The notes under the pieces were generated by a model. That model was not told the DNA's origin, made no database searches, and saw only the letters and a program-made list of their open reading frames with translations. 64,000 nucleotides of DNA from a virus, in IMG/VR virus record IMGVR_UViG_3300020190_000012, positions 62,001 through 126,000 of that record, one strand, 5' to 3'. This document shows positions 50,487 through 59,763 of the stretch, piece by piece (position 1 is the first letter of the stretch; each line of letters starts with the position of its first letter). Made by a program: the position numbers and the translations under genes.

Positions 50487-51365
50487 TTAGATCCTGACCT
50501 TTGGCAACATTCTGCTCACATACTCCATGTATCTAGACATCTGTGGAGAACTGAAACCACTACTTTTTATCGTCTCGGAAAGAACCCATCCTTTTTGCAT
50601 CGCTATCTCCTCAAGACACGCTATCTTGAACCCATGCTTCTCCTCCACGCTATGGACGAAGTTTGATGCTTCCAGCAGACTGTCATGGGTTCCGGTGTCG
50701 AACCATGTGAAACCCCTACCGAGTCGTATTACATGGAGTTCTCCATGTCCAAGATACATCTGGTTGATTGATGTTATAGACAACTCTCCATTTACAGATG
50801 GAGTCACCTTGCGTGCGAATTCGCAAACCCTTTCATCATAAAAGTACAGCCCAGGGACAGCCAGGTCTGACCGTGGTTCGATTGGCTTCTCCTCTATGGA
50901 CACTGGCATCCCGCTACTGTCAAGTTCAACCACCCCAAAGTCTCGTGGGTTCTTGACCATGTATCCAAAAATCGTCGCACCATGCGTTCTTGAAACGGCT
51001 TCTTCCAATTGACCGGTGAATCCCGCTCCATAAAAGATGTTGTCACCAAGGGCAAGACAGCACCTTCCGCCCGCAATAAACTCTTCCCCAATCAGGAAGG
51101 CTTCCGCAAGTCCCCGAGGCGACTGCTGAACCTCTATGGTCAGATTCAAACCCCACGATGATCCATCGCCAAGCAGGCGTACAAAATTATCTCTGTCCTG
51201 TGGCGTCGTGATCACCATGATGTCCCTGATGCCCGCAAGCATGAGGACGGATATGGGATAATAGACCATTGGTTTGTCGTAGACGGGAAGCAGATGCTTC
51301 GATATTGCCTTTGTGGCGGGATATAGTCTACTTCCTGTCCCCCCTGCCAAAATTATCCCCCTCAT
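50487..51365 (-). CDS. rmlA: Glucose-1-phosphate thymidylyltransferase
   Basis: Joins dTTP and glucose 1-phosphate to dTDP-glucose. ILAGGTGSRLYPATKAISKH and LLPVYDKPMVYYPI (residues 4-38) are the nucleotide-binding signature. ALGDNIFYGAGF and YMVKNPRDFGVVELD, then PGLYFYD and GRGFTWFDTGTHDSL, match RmlA throughout. Length (292) is normal. ATG 51365 lies in an ATGA overlap with rmlB. The C-terminal SRYMEYVSRML is also conserved in the family. Confidence 0.95.
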   Translation of the reverse strand: MRGIILAGGTGSRLYPATKAISKHLLPVYDKPMVYYPISVLMLAGIRDIMVITTPQDRDNFVRLLGDGSSWGLNLTIEVQQSPRGLAEAFLIGEEFIAGGRCCLALGDNIFYGAGFTGQLEEAVSRTHGATIFGYMVKNPRDFGVVELDSSGMPVSIEEKPIEPRSDLAVPGLYFYDERVCEFARKVTPSVNGELSITSINQMYLGHGELHVIRLGRGFTWFDTGTHDSLLEASNFVHSVEEKHGFKIACLEEIAMQKGWVLSETIKSSGFSSPQMSRYMEYVSRMLPKVRI

Positions 51366-52366
51366 CGTGCCATCCATTCTCTGTTGTTCATGTACCAAGC
51401 AACAGTTTCACGAAGTCCATCGCTCAATGATTTTTTTGCCCTCCACCCGAGCTCTTTCTGCAACTTGGATGATTTTATGGCATATCTGCAGTCATGTCCA
51501 ATCCTGTCTTTTACATGGGTGATGAGGTGTCCATACTTTTCGCCGTCCAAATCTTCCATCGTCTTCAGAATCTCTTTGGCAACCCATATGTTTTCTCTAA
51601 AGTCTTCTGAAGATATGTTGTATGTCTCACCAGCAGCGGACGACTTGGCAATCAAAACGAGGGCATCGCAGTGGTCTTTGACATGCAGCCACTCTCTCAC
51701 TTGTCTGCCGTCTCCATATATGGGTACTTCTCTGCCTGACATGGCGCACGATATTGTGTTGGGTATGAATTTTTCTCTAAACTGTCTTGGTCCATAATTA
51801 TTTGAGCAATTGGTCACCACATGTGGAAGACCGAATGTCTCGCCCCAAGCCCGCACCACATGATCAGAGGCCGCTTTGCTTGCAGCGTATGGATTTCTTG
51901 GGTGGTATCTGTCCATTTCATCTGTGGGGGGATCATGAGGCTTTCGGGAGCCGTAAACCTCATCAGTACTCACATGCACAAATAAAAAGTCAGACACGCC
52001 TTCAGCTTCTCGCCACCTGTTGACGGCATCCACAAATCTCCATGTCGATTCAACATTTGATTTAAAAAAATCACCAGGAGACGATATGGATCTGTCAACA
52101 TGTGTTTCAGCTGCAAGATTTATCACACGCCAAGGGTTGTTCCTCTTCAGAGTATCCATAACGACATCTGCGTCACCAATGTCGGCATGAATAAATTCAT
52201 CCCCCCCAGGCGTTGGCGTGCTCCCGATGTGCACCGATGGTGCCAGGTTGTCTATGTTCACCACCCTGTCGCCTGCTGACATTATGGCGTCCACCAGATG
52301 CGAACCTATGAATCCGCAACCACCCGTCACCAGCCATGTTTTTTTGTTTTTATGTTCCACGTACAC
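51362..52366 (-). CDS. rmlB: dTDP-glucose 4,6-dehydratase
   Basis: Converts dTDP-glucose to dTDP-4-keto-6-deoxyglucose. NAD loop TGGCGFIGSHLVDAI, then AAETHVDRSI, VSTDEVYG (catalytic Asp-Glu) and YAASKAASDHVV (Tyr/Lys), followed by NNYGPRQFREKFIP and REWLHVKDHC, are all classic RmlB motifs. GTG 52366 is the start; no in-frame ATG is available before the NAD loop. It is the first gene of the leftward sugar operon, just downstream of a strong terminator at 52403-52437. Confidence 0.95.
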   Translation of the reverse strand: MYVEHKNKKTWLVTGGCGFIGSHLVDAIMSAGDRVVNIDNLAPSVHIGSTPTPGGDEFIHADIGDADVVMDTLKRNNPWRVINLAAETHVDRSISSPGDFFKSNVESTWRFVDAVNRWREAEGVSDFLFVHVSTDEVYGSRKPHDPPTDEMDRYHPRNPYAASKAASDHVVRAWGETFGLPHVVTNCSNNYGPRQFREKFIPNTISCAMSGREVPIYGDGRQVREWLHVKDHCDALVLIAKSSAAGETYNISSEDFRENIWVAKEILKTMEDLDGEKYGHLITHVKDRIGHDCRYAIKSSKLQKELGWRAKKSLSDGLRETVAWYMNNREWMAR

Positions 52367-52402
52367 ATAACTATTTACCTACCGATTGCCATCACCCCTC
52401 CA

Positions 52403-52437
52403 ACGACAAAACCGCACCCAGGGTGCGGTTTTGTCGT
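52403..52437. terminator. Long perfect hairpin, intrinsic terminator
   Basis: acgacaaaaccgcaccc pairs with gggtgcggttttgtcgt around a single base, giving about 17 potential pairs with A-rich and T-rich outer arms. It stands between the end of the 102-residue gene (52459) and the start of the sugar operon, so it would insulate the two and works in either direction. Confidence 0.85.
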
Positions 52438-52458
52438 GCAAATGGCGTATTTTAAGAA

Positions 52459-52767
52459 TTAACTCTGACGCATGGTGTTCTGCGTGGCTGCTGTCGCTTC
52501 AGTCTCACTGACCATCTGGTACATCTTTCGCAGAACAGCACCCCATTGGTTCTGCACCGCCATGTACATCTCACGCTGAACCCAAATATCAGCCTGCGAA
52601 TTCTTCAGCGCAAGGCGCAAAGCCTCTGCTTCCTTTGCCCTCATCTCCGCCCTTGATCTTGTCTGCTCCAGTTCGTTCATGATCGCCCTAATGCATTCCT
52701 GCTCATCCTGATCAACTTGCTGAAACCCTGCCGCACGTATACGGTTTTTAGTCTGTTCATCAAACAT
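52459..52767 (-). CDS. Small 102-residue coiled-coil protein
   Basis: MFDEQTKNRIRAAGFQQVDQ is followed by a long charged helix (ECIRAIMNELEQTRSRAEMR and AKEAEALRLALK), then WVQREMYMAVQNQWGAVLRK. One amphipathic coiled coil with no catalytic motif. It lies just downstream of the tRNA-Arg gene and is closed by the strong terminator. Function unknown. Confidence 0.65.
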   Translation of the reverse strand: MFDEQTKNRIRAAGFQQVDQDEQECIRAIMNELEQTRSRAEMRAKEAEALRLALKNSQADIWVQREMYMAVQNQWGAVLRKMYQMVSETEATAATQNTMRQS

Positions 52768-52792
52768 AAAACAATCATACGCTCCCCAACAA

Positions 52793-52866
52793 CGGGACTG
52801 GCGGGACTCGAACCCACAATCTGCCGCTTAGAAGGCGGCTGCTTCATCCGATTAAGCTACAATCCC
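52793..52866 (-). tRNA. tRNA-Arg (anticodon UCU)
   Basis: Read on the minus strand, GGGATTG pairs with CAGTCCC as acceptor stem, the D-arm contains AGCTTAATCGG, the anticodon stem is GCCGC/GCGGC with loop CTTCTAA (anticodon TCT) and the T-arm is GTGGGTTCGAGTCCCGC. No CCA is encoded. It reads AGA/AGG-type arginine codons. Confidence 0.95.
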
Positions 52867-52873
52867 AAATTGG

Positions 52874-53245
52874 TCACGAGCAAGATGTGCAGCGCGTCAT
52901 GAACCATGACCCATTTTTGGTCATGGATCCTGAAGCTCCGCACATCTCGCAGATCGCTCCAGACATGGTTTCTGCCATATTTATCATGCCCCCAATCTCC
53001 TGTTGGTGCTGACCCGCAATATACACCCTCAGGGTTCCAAACTTTTCCTTCACCTGCATCACGGAAAAGCGCTCCTCTTCAGGTTCCTTCATCTTGCGCC
53101 AAGACGCATCCATCAACTTAAAAAGTCTGTCAAGCAGAACATCCCACCCAGTGCCGCATTCGATGTGACAGTGTATCCACGGGTACTTATCGTGCCACAC
53201 AAATCTCAAATCTTCTTTGGGCTTGATTGCTTTGTCGTTGTCCAT
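52874..53245 (-). CDS. Zinc-ribbon protein of a common phage family
   Basis: A 123-residue protein. The N-terminal half has FVWHDKYPWIHCHIECGTGW and a helix. VMQVKEKFGTLRVYIAG and the C-terminal ICEMCGASGSMTKNGSWFMT with RCTSC form a CxxC...CxxC zinc ribbon. The KEKFGxLRxY...ICExCG...WxxTRCxxC layout is one I recognise in phage and bacterial proteins of unknown function. It lies between the tRNA-Arg and tRNA-Lys genes. Confidence 0.75.
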   Translation of the reverse strand: MDNDKAIKPKEDLRFVWHDKYPWIHCHIECGTGWDVLLDRLFKLMDASWRKMKEPEEERFSVMQVKEKFGTLRVYIAGQHQQEIGGMINMAETMSGAICEMCGASGSMTKNGSWFMTRCTSCS

Positions 53246-53256
53246 ACGGTCTCTAA

Positions 53257-53329
53257 TGACACCACTGGGGATCGAACCCAGGACCTAGAGGTTAAAAGCC
53301 ACTTGCTCTACCAGCTGAGCTACGGTGTC
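53257..53329 (-). tRNA. tRNA-Lys (anticodon UUU)
   Basis: On the minus strand the acceptor stem is GACACCG/TGGTGTC, the D-arm AGCTCAGCTGGTAGAGC, the anticodon loop CTTTTAA (anticodon TTT) and the T-arm CTGGGTTCGATCCCCAG. The anticodon stem AGTGG/CCTCT has one T-T mismatch. No CCA is encoded. It would decode AAA/AAG. Confidence 0.92.
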
Positions 53330-53359
53330 TCGTAATGAGCGGTTGCTCTATTTGGATGT

Positions 53360-53569
53360 CTAGTCGGAACCATTCTTGATGTTATGGGCGTACAGAAGAC
53401 ACAAATATCCAAAAGGTGTCATATCTTCTGCGTCTCCTGCTTGGTTTATGACTGCAATCTCTCCATCTCAATCACCAACTGCTCCACCAATATGTGAGCA
53501 TGTTTCACCATCCTTGAAGACAGTGAAGGTTCCACTTCTATACGGAGTAAATTCCTGATGGTGGATGTG
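53360..53569 (-). other. In-frame coding-like extension beyond two TGA codons
   Basis: After the TGA that ends the 165-residue gene (53570-53572), the same frame continues for 33 codons (including FTPYRSGTFTVFKDGETCSH), meets a second TGA (53468-53470), then runs 35 more codons (DGEIAVINQAGDAEDMTPFG, YLCLLYAHNIKNGSD) to a TAG at 53360. Codons are strongly biased to G at the first position, as in true genes, and there is no start codon before the second TGA. It may be a readthrough extension, a decayed gene end, or, in its last part, a 20-residue peptide from its own ATG. Confidence 0.4.
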
Positions 53570-54063
53570 TCACTGGGGCTGAGGTGGCTCGGCAGTATTA
53601 TCGGTCTTTGCGCGAATGAATTCCTGTCGTGGCATGTACGGGAAAGAGATCTCTCTTGCCTCGACACCCTGAGGGGTGTTCTGATCTGAGATAATGACCA
53701 CTGCATGAGCGTCGAACGAGGTTCCGTCCGCCCGACGGAACACATGGGCACAACGTGTGCTCTGCTGCTTCCCCTCGCCGTCGGTCGGATGCCACTCATC
53801 TTCTGTCCCGGTGAGCGGGGTGATGACTTGCATCTGGGAGAGGCGACCAAAGAGTGAAGACGCCAGCCACCTGCTGCGGTCGTCGCCAGGAAGACCCTCA
53901 AGGATCTCTAGCATCCTTATCACGGCTCCTTCGATTCGGACGATCCATGGGTCGATTGCCTGCCCCTGCCCAGCAGACTCCCTTGCCCTGGTGGCGACGA
54001 CAAACTCTGAACGGGCAAAATCCGTCAGCATGGATACATTTACTTCATTTGCAACTTCAGTTG

Positions 54064-54067
<4 letters not shown>
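53570..54067 (-). CDS. Unknown 165-residue protein, possibly extended by readthrough
   Basis: Starts in an ATGA overlap with the thioredoxin gene. MTTEVANEVNVSMLTDFARS leads a helical N-terminal half; the rest has GKQQSTRCAHVFRRADGTSF and a beta-rich end VEAREISFPYMPRQEF. No family is recognised. The end at TGA 53570 is doubtful because the same frame continues with coding character across two TGA codons to 53360 (total about 235 residues if both were read). Confidence 0.65.
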
Positions 54068-54450
<383 letters not shown>

Positions 54451-54476
54451 GCCAACAATCTTACGACTGTGGCGGG

Positions 54477-55019
54477 TCAGACCTGGGCGGCAAGCAACTT
54501 TTTCCACTCTTTGGGCACCACCAGGTCAAAAGCATCCTTGATACCCTCTCTACTGGACTCTGAAGCCATCCTGATCATCTCTTTGAGCCTGTCGAGGGGA
54601 TCTGCAACCGCAGGTAGGTACATCCGGAGGATGGTGTAGGACCCTGAAGGGTTGCTCATGCACATGTCCACGGCTAGTTGTCTCGATGATATGGAGTAAG
54701 CATGGTGAAGTTTTCCGTCATCTTCCATTTCTATTCCAGAACCATGCACTGAAATTACATATTCTGTTGAAAGATCGACCACCTCTTCTATATAATCCGG
54801 AATTTTTTGCACTAACTGCAAATAAGAAGTCATGTCACTTATATCTTTTTTGTATTCATCGGGTTTCTGCCATAGCGATTTTACTCGATCAGGTATTGTA
54901 TCAATGCTGCCAAAAATGGCACGAAGTTCTTGGGCGTAAGTTCTTAGTCGACTGAGTGATTCCTTGCCAACGACATCATTTGGCCAAAAGTCGAGTGCAC
55001 TTGGCCTACTGACAGTCAT
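54477..55019 (-). CDS. Unknown 180-residue protein
   Basis: The N-terminus MTVSRPSALDFWPNDVVGKE is followed by a helical domain and a strand-rich middle (VDLSTEYVISVHGSGIEMED), then a helical C-terminus (LDRLKEMIRMASESSREGIK). No motif is recognised. The start codon overlaps the end of the DUF5872-like gene. The product is hydrophilic with no signal peptide. Confidence 0.65.
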   Translation of the reverse strand: MTVSRPSALDFWPNDVVGKESLSRLRTYAQELRAIFGSIDTIPDRVKSLWQKPDEYKKDISDMTSYLQLVQKIPDYIEEVVDLSTEYVISVHGSGIEMEDDGKLHHAYSISSRQLAVDMCMSNPSGSYTILRMYLPAVADPLDRLKEMIRMASESSREGIKDAFDLVVPKEWKKLLAAQV

Positions 55020-56026
55020 CGATATATATCAATTATGATCTCTATCTCATCTTGCAGTTCTGATATCTTCTTTTCGCAACATTCGGCGTCCCCACAGTTG
55101 CGAAAGTCAGGAATCTCCAATTTGTTCAATTCATGATGAAAGTCGGCAGAGCGCATGAGATCTTTTGCACCTGATATCATACTTGCTGCCAAGTTCTCGC
55201 TGTCTCTGCACATGTCTTCCATGGGCATGTTGTAGCCAGACTTGGCCCTCTTCCACCAGGTTGCGGCATCGGCGCCCTTGAGCTTGTGGTGTGATGTCAT
55301 GTGCGGCTTCTTCCCAACTCTCTTCTTCTTCTCTGCAGTTCTCTTCTGTCTTGTGGCTCTTTTCTTTTCGTCGTCGCTCATGCCGCGCGATGTTGATGGG
55401 GTCTGGCGAGATACTTTTTTAGATGGACGACATTTTGGGTACGCCCCCTTTGAGGCATCACTTCTTCCACAAGGCGGGTGCTTCCCATCCTCGTCCCTGC
55501 GCGATATGTCAACCCACTTCTCCTTGAACCATCTGTCAAGGCTGGCGACCTTTTCCATGTCGTCTTCTACCTCTTCGTATGTCTCAGAGAATACTGCGCC
55601 ATCTATTCTGTAGAACCCCTTGTCTCCGTCACGCATCAGCTGGTCGCCTGGCTTGAGCACCATATCTTCTCCCCATGATGCCTTGAAGTTTATCTCTTCT
55701 GGGCCTCCATACAGGGCCGCATACCTTATGTCCCCTTTAGGTCTGATGTCGCCGCCAATTTCCCCATCGTATTTGTTGCTGAACTGACTACTGTCAACAA
55801 CATATACTTCTCCCTTGGGTCCAGATATGAGTATATCCCCAGGCATCCCCTCCTTAGAGGTCTTATCAAGGTCTGTCACTATCCTCTCTCTCCTGCTAAG
55901 GACAGTGTAGGTGAGCGGCTGCATACTGCCATAATCGGCATCAGGCATATACCTGTAATTAATATTTGATTTCTTCCTGACAGGCCTAAATTGCAGTCCT
56001 GATGCTATTTCCTGTATGTCTGCCAT
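55016..56026 (-). CDS. Protein with a DUF5872-like domain, 336 residues
   Basis: ATG 56026 lies five bases after GGAGG. Residues 1-160 are a beta-rich domain (GDILISGPKGEVYVVDSSQF; MVLKPGDQLMRDGDKGFYRI). LDRWFKEKWVDISRRDEDGK, HPPCGRSDASKGAYPKC and a Lys/Arg-rich block (RATRQKRTAEKKKRVGKKPH) match my memory of DUF5872, a domain of unknown function common in phages. The Cys residues could bind metal and the basic block nucleic acid. The C-terminal helical part ends NCGDAECCEKKISELQDEIE. Confidence 0.7.
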   Translation of the reverse strand: MADIQEIASGLQFRPVRKKSNINYRYMPDADYGSMQPLTYTVLSRRERIVTDLDKTSKEGMPGDILISGPKGEVYVVDSSQFSNKYDGEIGGDIRPKGDIRYAALYGGPEEINFKASWGEDMVLKPGDQLMRDGDKGFYRIDGAVFSETYEEVEDDMEKVASLDRWFKEKWVDISRRDEDGKHPPCGRSDASKGAYPKCRPSKKVSRQTPSTSRGMSDDEKKRATRQKRTAEKKKRVGKKPHMTSHHKLKGADAATWWKRAKSGYNMPMEDMCRDSENLAASMISGAKDLMRSADFHHELNKLEIPDFRNCGDAECCEKKISELQDEIEIIIDIYR

Positions 56027-56075
56027 CCTGTCCTCCATTAAACAATATTTAACAAAAATAATGCACCAACCCTTT

Positions 56076-59000
56076 TTAAGATATGCCAATCATGGAGGCG
56101 ACTTGAGACTTCCAGTTTTGGATGGCCTGCTGAATGCTCATGCCACTATTGTTCTCTCGAAGGAGATTCCCCACCCTTTCTTCCAATTTGGACGATGTGC
56201 CTCCCCCCCAGACCTCTCTGTCAGCCAGTATGTAGGGTGGAAGAACTCCGAAATGACGGAAAATATTAAGCTTGTGTTCGGTGTGAAAATCATCAAATAG
56301 CAATTTGAAAACAAATGACACTATCTCAGTTGCCCTCGGGTAGTTAGTATTCATCAATTGTGAAAAAAGTGCTTCTAGAAATAATCTTTTGCAAATTCTA
56401 TTGCCACTCTTTGCGCACTCTTTGGCCACTTCTATCACAGCAAATTCTGGCACGCCTTTTTTGGGTTCCAACTGCCACGGGAGTATCCCGCCCTTGTTCC
56501 CGAGATTTCCGATCATTATTTTTTTTGAATAATCGCTCAAATGCCCATGTACTCTGCAGTACCTTTCTGCATATTCTATAACCCTCTTGTCTCCCAGGAT
56601 CTCTTGACGGTACATGTCTATCATGTCTTTTATTATGGTGGGTAATTCACTGTCTTCGTTCGCCTCATTAAGTTGAGCCATTGCAGGAGACCAATATTGG
56701 AATTTTTTGCTACTTAGGTATGATCTTTCTATAAGGTCAGCAGCAGCTTGTGAATCTGGAAGCATTTTTTTCATGACCTGTGGATTGAGATCACTTAATG
56801 GAGAATTTGAGCCATCATCTTTGTGATGTGTATATATTGACATGCCCTCATCTCCCAAGTCTCCAGAGAGCATTGCAAGAGCCCACAGCCTTTTTATCCA
56901 TCGACATGGACTTGCTTGCTGTGCAATACTGATCCTGATCCAATTGTCAATCAGGTGTGAATGCATCAGAGCAAAGACAAGATCCGCAAACGACTCAGGT
57001 GTGCTGTCACTGTTCTCCTTGGCAATATTCTTGATCACATTGCCGAGTTTTTCGGCAAAAACATTTCGCCTTGACCAACCAGTGTCAAAACCTCCAGATT
57101 CCGTCATCATGGTGGCTTCCGCTCTCCAACTGGCAAGCCCGTACAGGTGCACAGTAGAACTGAATGATTCAAGCAAATTTCGATCTGCCGCCATATTTAG
57201 TAGAAATTGCTTCAGTCTACTTTCAGACCCTCCCTGCACGAGAGCCTCAAGGCGTCTAATTATCAAATTCATGAAAGATTGACCGGATTGCAAATCATCG
57301 AGCGCATCGTTTTCATTGCCTTCCCATTCCGTATCAGATACATATCTAAGAAGAAATTCTGACATTTCAGGATTCGCATTTTGTTCTACAAACCTTACGA
57401 ACCCCTTGGGCATCGGTCGACCAAGCACGACTGCCCTCCATGCATCCCTATCAAGTTCATCTCCATGCTCGTTGACTACTGATGTTTTCACAATGCTGTA
57501 CATATCATTTTCTTCTGGTTCTTCGGATCCAAAATATTCTTCGATGTGCTCGTCATGCATGGAGTTGATTCTTGCCGTATATCCCTCACCTTGGTGTTTT
57601 GGATTTTTGGGTGTTATAAAAAACAGGCTTCCCACCTTATTCAGCGGTAGGACATCGGATCCTCGTCCTTTGTAGATGTCATACACCAAGAGAGGCTTGG
57701 CCACGCCGTCTGAATCGATGCCCGTATGGTCTTGGTGGGTGCTGTGTGCACTGATTGCAGGAGCCGTTGCAAGCATTTCAACACGCCAATGCATGTTCTC
57801 TCCGATTTTGAATGTCTTCTTGTATTTCATGATGGCTTCGGTCTCTGCCATGTTCTTCTTGTGCTGATGATGCCACCCGAACATAAATTCTTCAAAATCA
57901 TTTGCTGTTTTTGTCTTCATGATGCTCAACAGTGTGCCTGCTTCGCCATATTTCTCCATCAGTTGTGGAAGAAAACGCATGGCACTGACATACATGCCAG
58001 GCCATCCGCCATATTGCTCACAAATGACAATCATGTGATTGTGTAAGACATCTGGCACATCGTTTGTCAGTGCGTATTCCCAAACACTCCTCAGTGATCT
58101 TTCTGTCATTTTCAGCTTCTCCGCTCCGACTGGCGGCTGCCATGGGCTGCTCATCCTCTTGCTTGCCGCAGACAGCATGGTGCGTATCAACCCATCGAAC
58201 CTGTCCTTCCGCAGGAGGGGAGTTGAGGCAGACGCCGTCTTCTGTGGGGTCTCCAATTCTCCGCCGCCCATCCTTTGGAGCCACCAGACCGCAGCCTGCC
58301 TCCCCTCATCGTCCCTGAACCTGCCATCCCTCAGCAGTTTGCCAACGACTGGTTCAAGCCATTCATCCTTAATCCTTGGGGGGGCATCTTTATTCTTCTC
58401 TGAAATGAGATAATTTGTCAGCTTGTTGATGTAAGAATTCTCGTCGATCTCACCAGAAAGCATGGCATCTGAAAGCAGCTGATTGATAAACTCTGGCTGT
58501 TTTGCGAGCAGGAAACTGTCCATGATTCGGCTCTGGATTTCCCGCTTCTTATCAGCCATGACATGGTAGGGCGGATCCCCCCTCATCAACATCTCAAGAT
58601 ATTTTGCGGACCACTCTGGGAAGTTGTTTTCATAAAATAACCCAGGCCAATCGATTATAATCTGCCTGAAAGTTTTGAACTTTTCTCCATCAACTTTACC
58701 GCTCATGATCTCGTCAAATTCTTTCATGAGCCATGACGGAGGATATGCGTTCTTATCGAACCAATCCAAGATTAATTTGGTGGCCTGCTCGTGCCTGTTC
58801 TCGCCAAGACCATTAACCGCAGGTCGCAGCAATCTTTGCAACGCAACTGGAAAGTTAGAATTTGGACGGTCTGTCATATTGACCCAAGTTGGACCAGCAT
58901 AATTTAGACTGCTAAGTGCGACCAGGTGCATTGACTGGAGCAGTTTTGTGGAAATCGGTTTTTCTAACATCTCTAAAACTATTTTACCAACTGAGCCATA

Positions 59001-59432
59001 CGGAAGTTCGTCAACGACCCAGCTGGCTAATTTGTCGTATTCAATTTTTTCCTTGTTGGCCCTTTCAAGCATCCATGGTGACGAGAGCGAAATGTACAAA
59101 GCCACATTGAAGATCGAACCAGCGAGCCAAGCGAACAGCAGCCTATGCCCTCCAGGTATGTCGTTCGGATTGTTCATCACCCTCTTCAGAACCTTGATTT
59201 CTAGTTCTGTCAGCTGCACACCCATGACGGTGTCCACCGAATTATTTCCTAACCTTGCGATCATGTTCCCTATAACATACTCAAAAACTTCTTTGTTCCG
59301 AAATACATTCGATGCTACCCGTTCCATGTTATGGTCGGTTTCTGCGACATAGTAGGCTGTTTGATGTCTTCTGATTGCTTCTGATTCAGCAACCTTGATG
59401 AGACCATCTTCTGATCTGTATATATTCTTCAT
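56076..59432 (-). CDS. Very large unknown protein, 1118 residues
   Basis: The largest protein in the window. It is largely helical and begins MKNIYRSEDGLIKVAESEAI, where GLIKVAES resembles the end of the shared tag. Recurrent short helices are separated by loops; a region near 640 (KPLLVYDIYKGRGSDVLPLN) is strand-rich. No ATPase, polymerase or protease motif was seen. Nothing shows the usual tape-measure composition, and no membrane segment is visible except a hydrophobic stretch LLFAWLAGSIFNVALYISLS near residue 100. An injected or inner virion protein is possible. Starts near the divergent 59543 gene. Confidence 0.7.
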   Translation of the reverse strand: MKNIYRSEDGLIKVAESEAIRRHQTAYYVAETDHNMERVASNVFRNKEVFEYVIGNMIARLGNNSVDTVMGVQLTELEIKVLKRVMNNPNDIPGGHRLLFAWLAGSIFNVALYISLSSPWMLERANKEKIEYDKLASWVVDELPYGSVGKIVLEMLEKPISTKLLQSMHLVALSSLNYAGPTWVNMTDRPNSNFPVALQRLLRPAVNGLGENRHEQATKLILDWFDKNAYPPSWLMKEFDEIMSGKVDGEKFKTFRQIIIDWPGLFYENNFPEWSAKYLEMLMRGDPPYHVMADKKREIQSRIMDSFLLAKQPEFINQLLSDAMLSGEIDENSYINKLTNYLISEKNKDAPPRIKDEWLEPVVGKLLRDGRFRDDEGRQAAVWWLQRMGGGELETPQKTASASTPLLRKDRFDGLIRTMLSAASKRMSSPWQPPVGAEKLKMTERSLRSVWEYALTNDVPDVLHNHMIVICEQYGGWPGMYVSAMRFLPQLMEKYGEAGTLLSIMKTKTANDFEEFMFGWHHQHKKNMAETEAIMKYKKTFKIGENMHWRVEMLATAPAISAHSTHQDHTGIDSDGVAKPLLVYDIYKGRGSDVLPLNKVGSLFFITPKNPKHQGEGYTARINSMHDEHIEEYFGSEEPEENDMYSIVKTSVVNEHGDELDRDAWRAVVLGRPMPKGFVRFVEQNANPEMSEFLLRYVSDTEWEGNENDALDDLQSGQSFMNLIIRRLEALVQGGSESRLKQFLLNMAADRNLLESFSSTVHLYGLASWRAEATMMTESGGFDTGWSRRNVFAEKLGNVIKNIAKENSDSTPESFADLVFALMHSHLIDNWIRISIAQQASPCRWIKRLWALAMLSGDLGDEGMSIYTHHKDDGSNSPLSDLNPQVMKKMLPDSQAAADLIERSYLSSKKFQYWSPAMAQLNEANEDSELPTIIKDMIDMYRQEILGDKRVIEYAERYCRVHGHLSDYSKKIMIGNLGNKGGILPWQLEPKKGVPEFAVIEVAKECAKSGNRICKRLFLEALFSQLMNTNYPRATEIVSFVFKLLFDDFHTEHKLNIFRHFGVLPPYILADREVWGGGTSSKLEERVGNLLRENNSGMSIQQAIQNWKSQVASMIGIS

Positions 59433-59542
59433 CTAGGTGTTAATTTCCAACAGACTTTCCCCACTCCTCTTGATATTGCAATCATCCTTGGGAGGTTACA
59501 AGCATATAATTCAATAACGAAGTCTGTCGACATCGGAGAAAA

Positions 59543-59734
59543 ATGACATCCCAGAAACGCATACAATTTGTACTCAAAGACCGCTATATCTACGAACAAA
59601 AGACCAAGGCATATGGATTGTACAATTCATGTAATTTTGTTTCAAGAACCTTGGAGTCAATGGGGCATGTCACCGATGTGGTGCAGGTTGTTGATGCAAA
59701 CGGCATAGACAAGGAGGTTCACAGATTCACATGA
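59543..59734 (+). CDS. Small 63-residue phage protein
   Basis: GGAG four bases upstream of ATG 59543 supports the start. MTSQKRIQFVLKDRYIYEQK is followed by YGLYNSCNFVSRTLESMGHV and TDVVQVVDANGIDKEVHRF. The YNSCxFVSxxLxxxGHxxxVVxVxDxNxID pattern is one I recognise from small phage proteins of unknown function. It is an isolated plus-strand gene between two leftward genes. Confidence 0.7.
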   Translation: MTSQKRIQFVLKDRYIYEQKTKAYGLYNSCNFVSRTLESMGHVTDVVQVVDANGIDKEVHRFT

Positions 59735-59763
59735 CCACAAAGTACGGCTCTGAACTTGGTATG

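Noticed and set aside
53446-53901. Alternative minus-strand frame over the 165-residue gene
   Set aside because: It runs antiparallel in codon phase to a gene with a proper ATGA start and has Arg/Ser-rich, non-protein-like sequence for most of its length.
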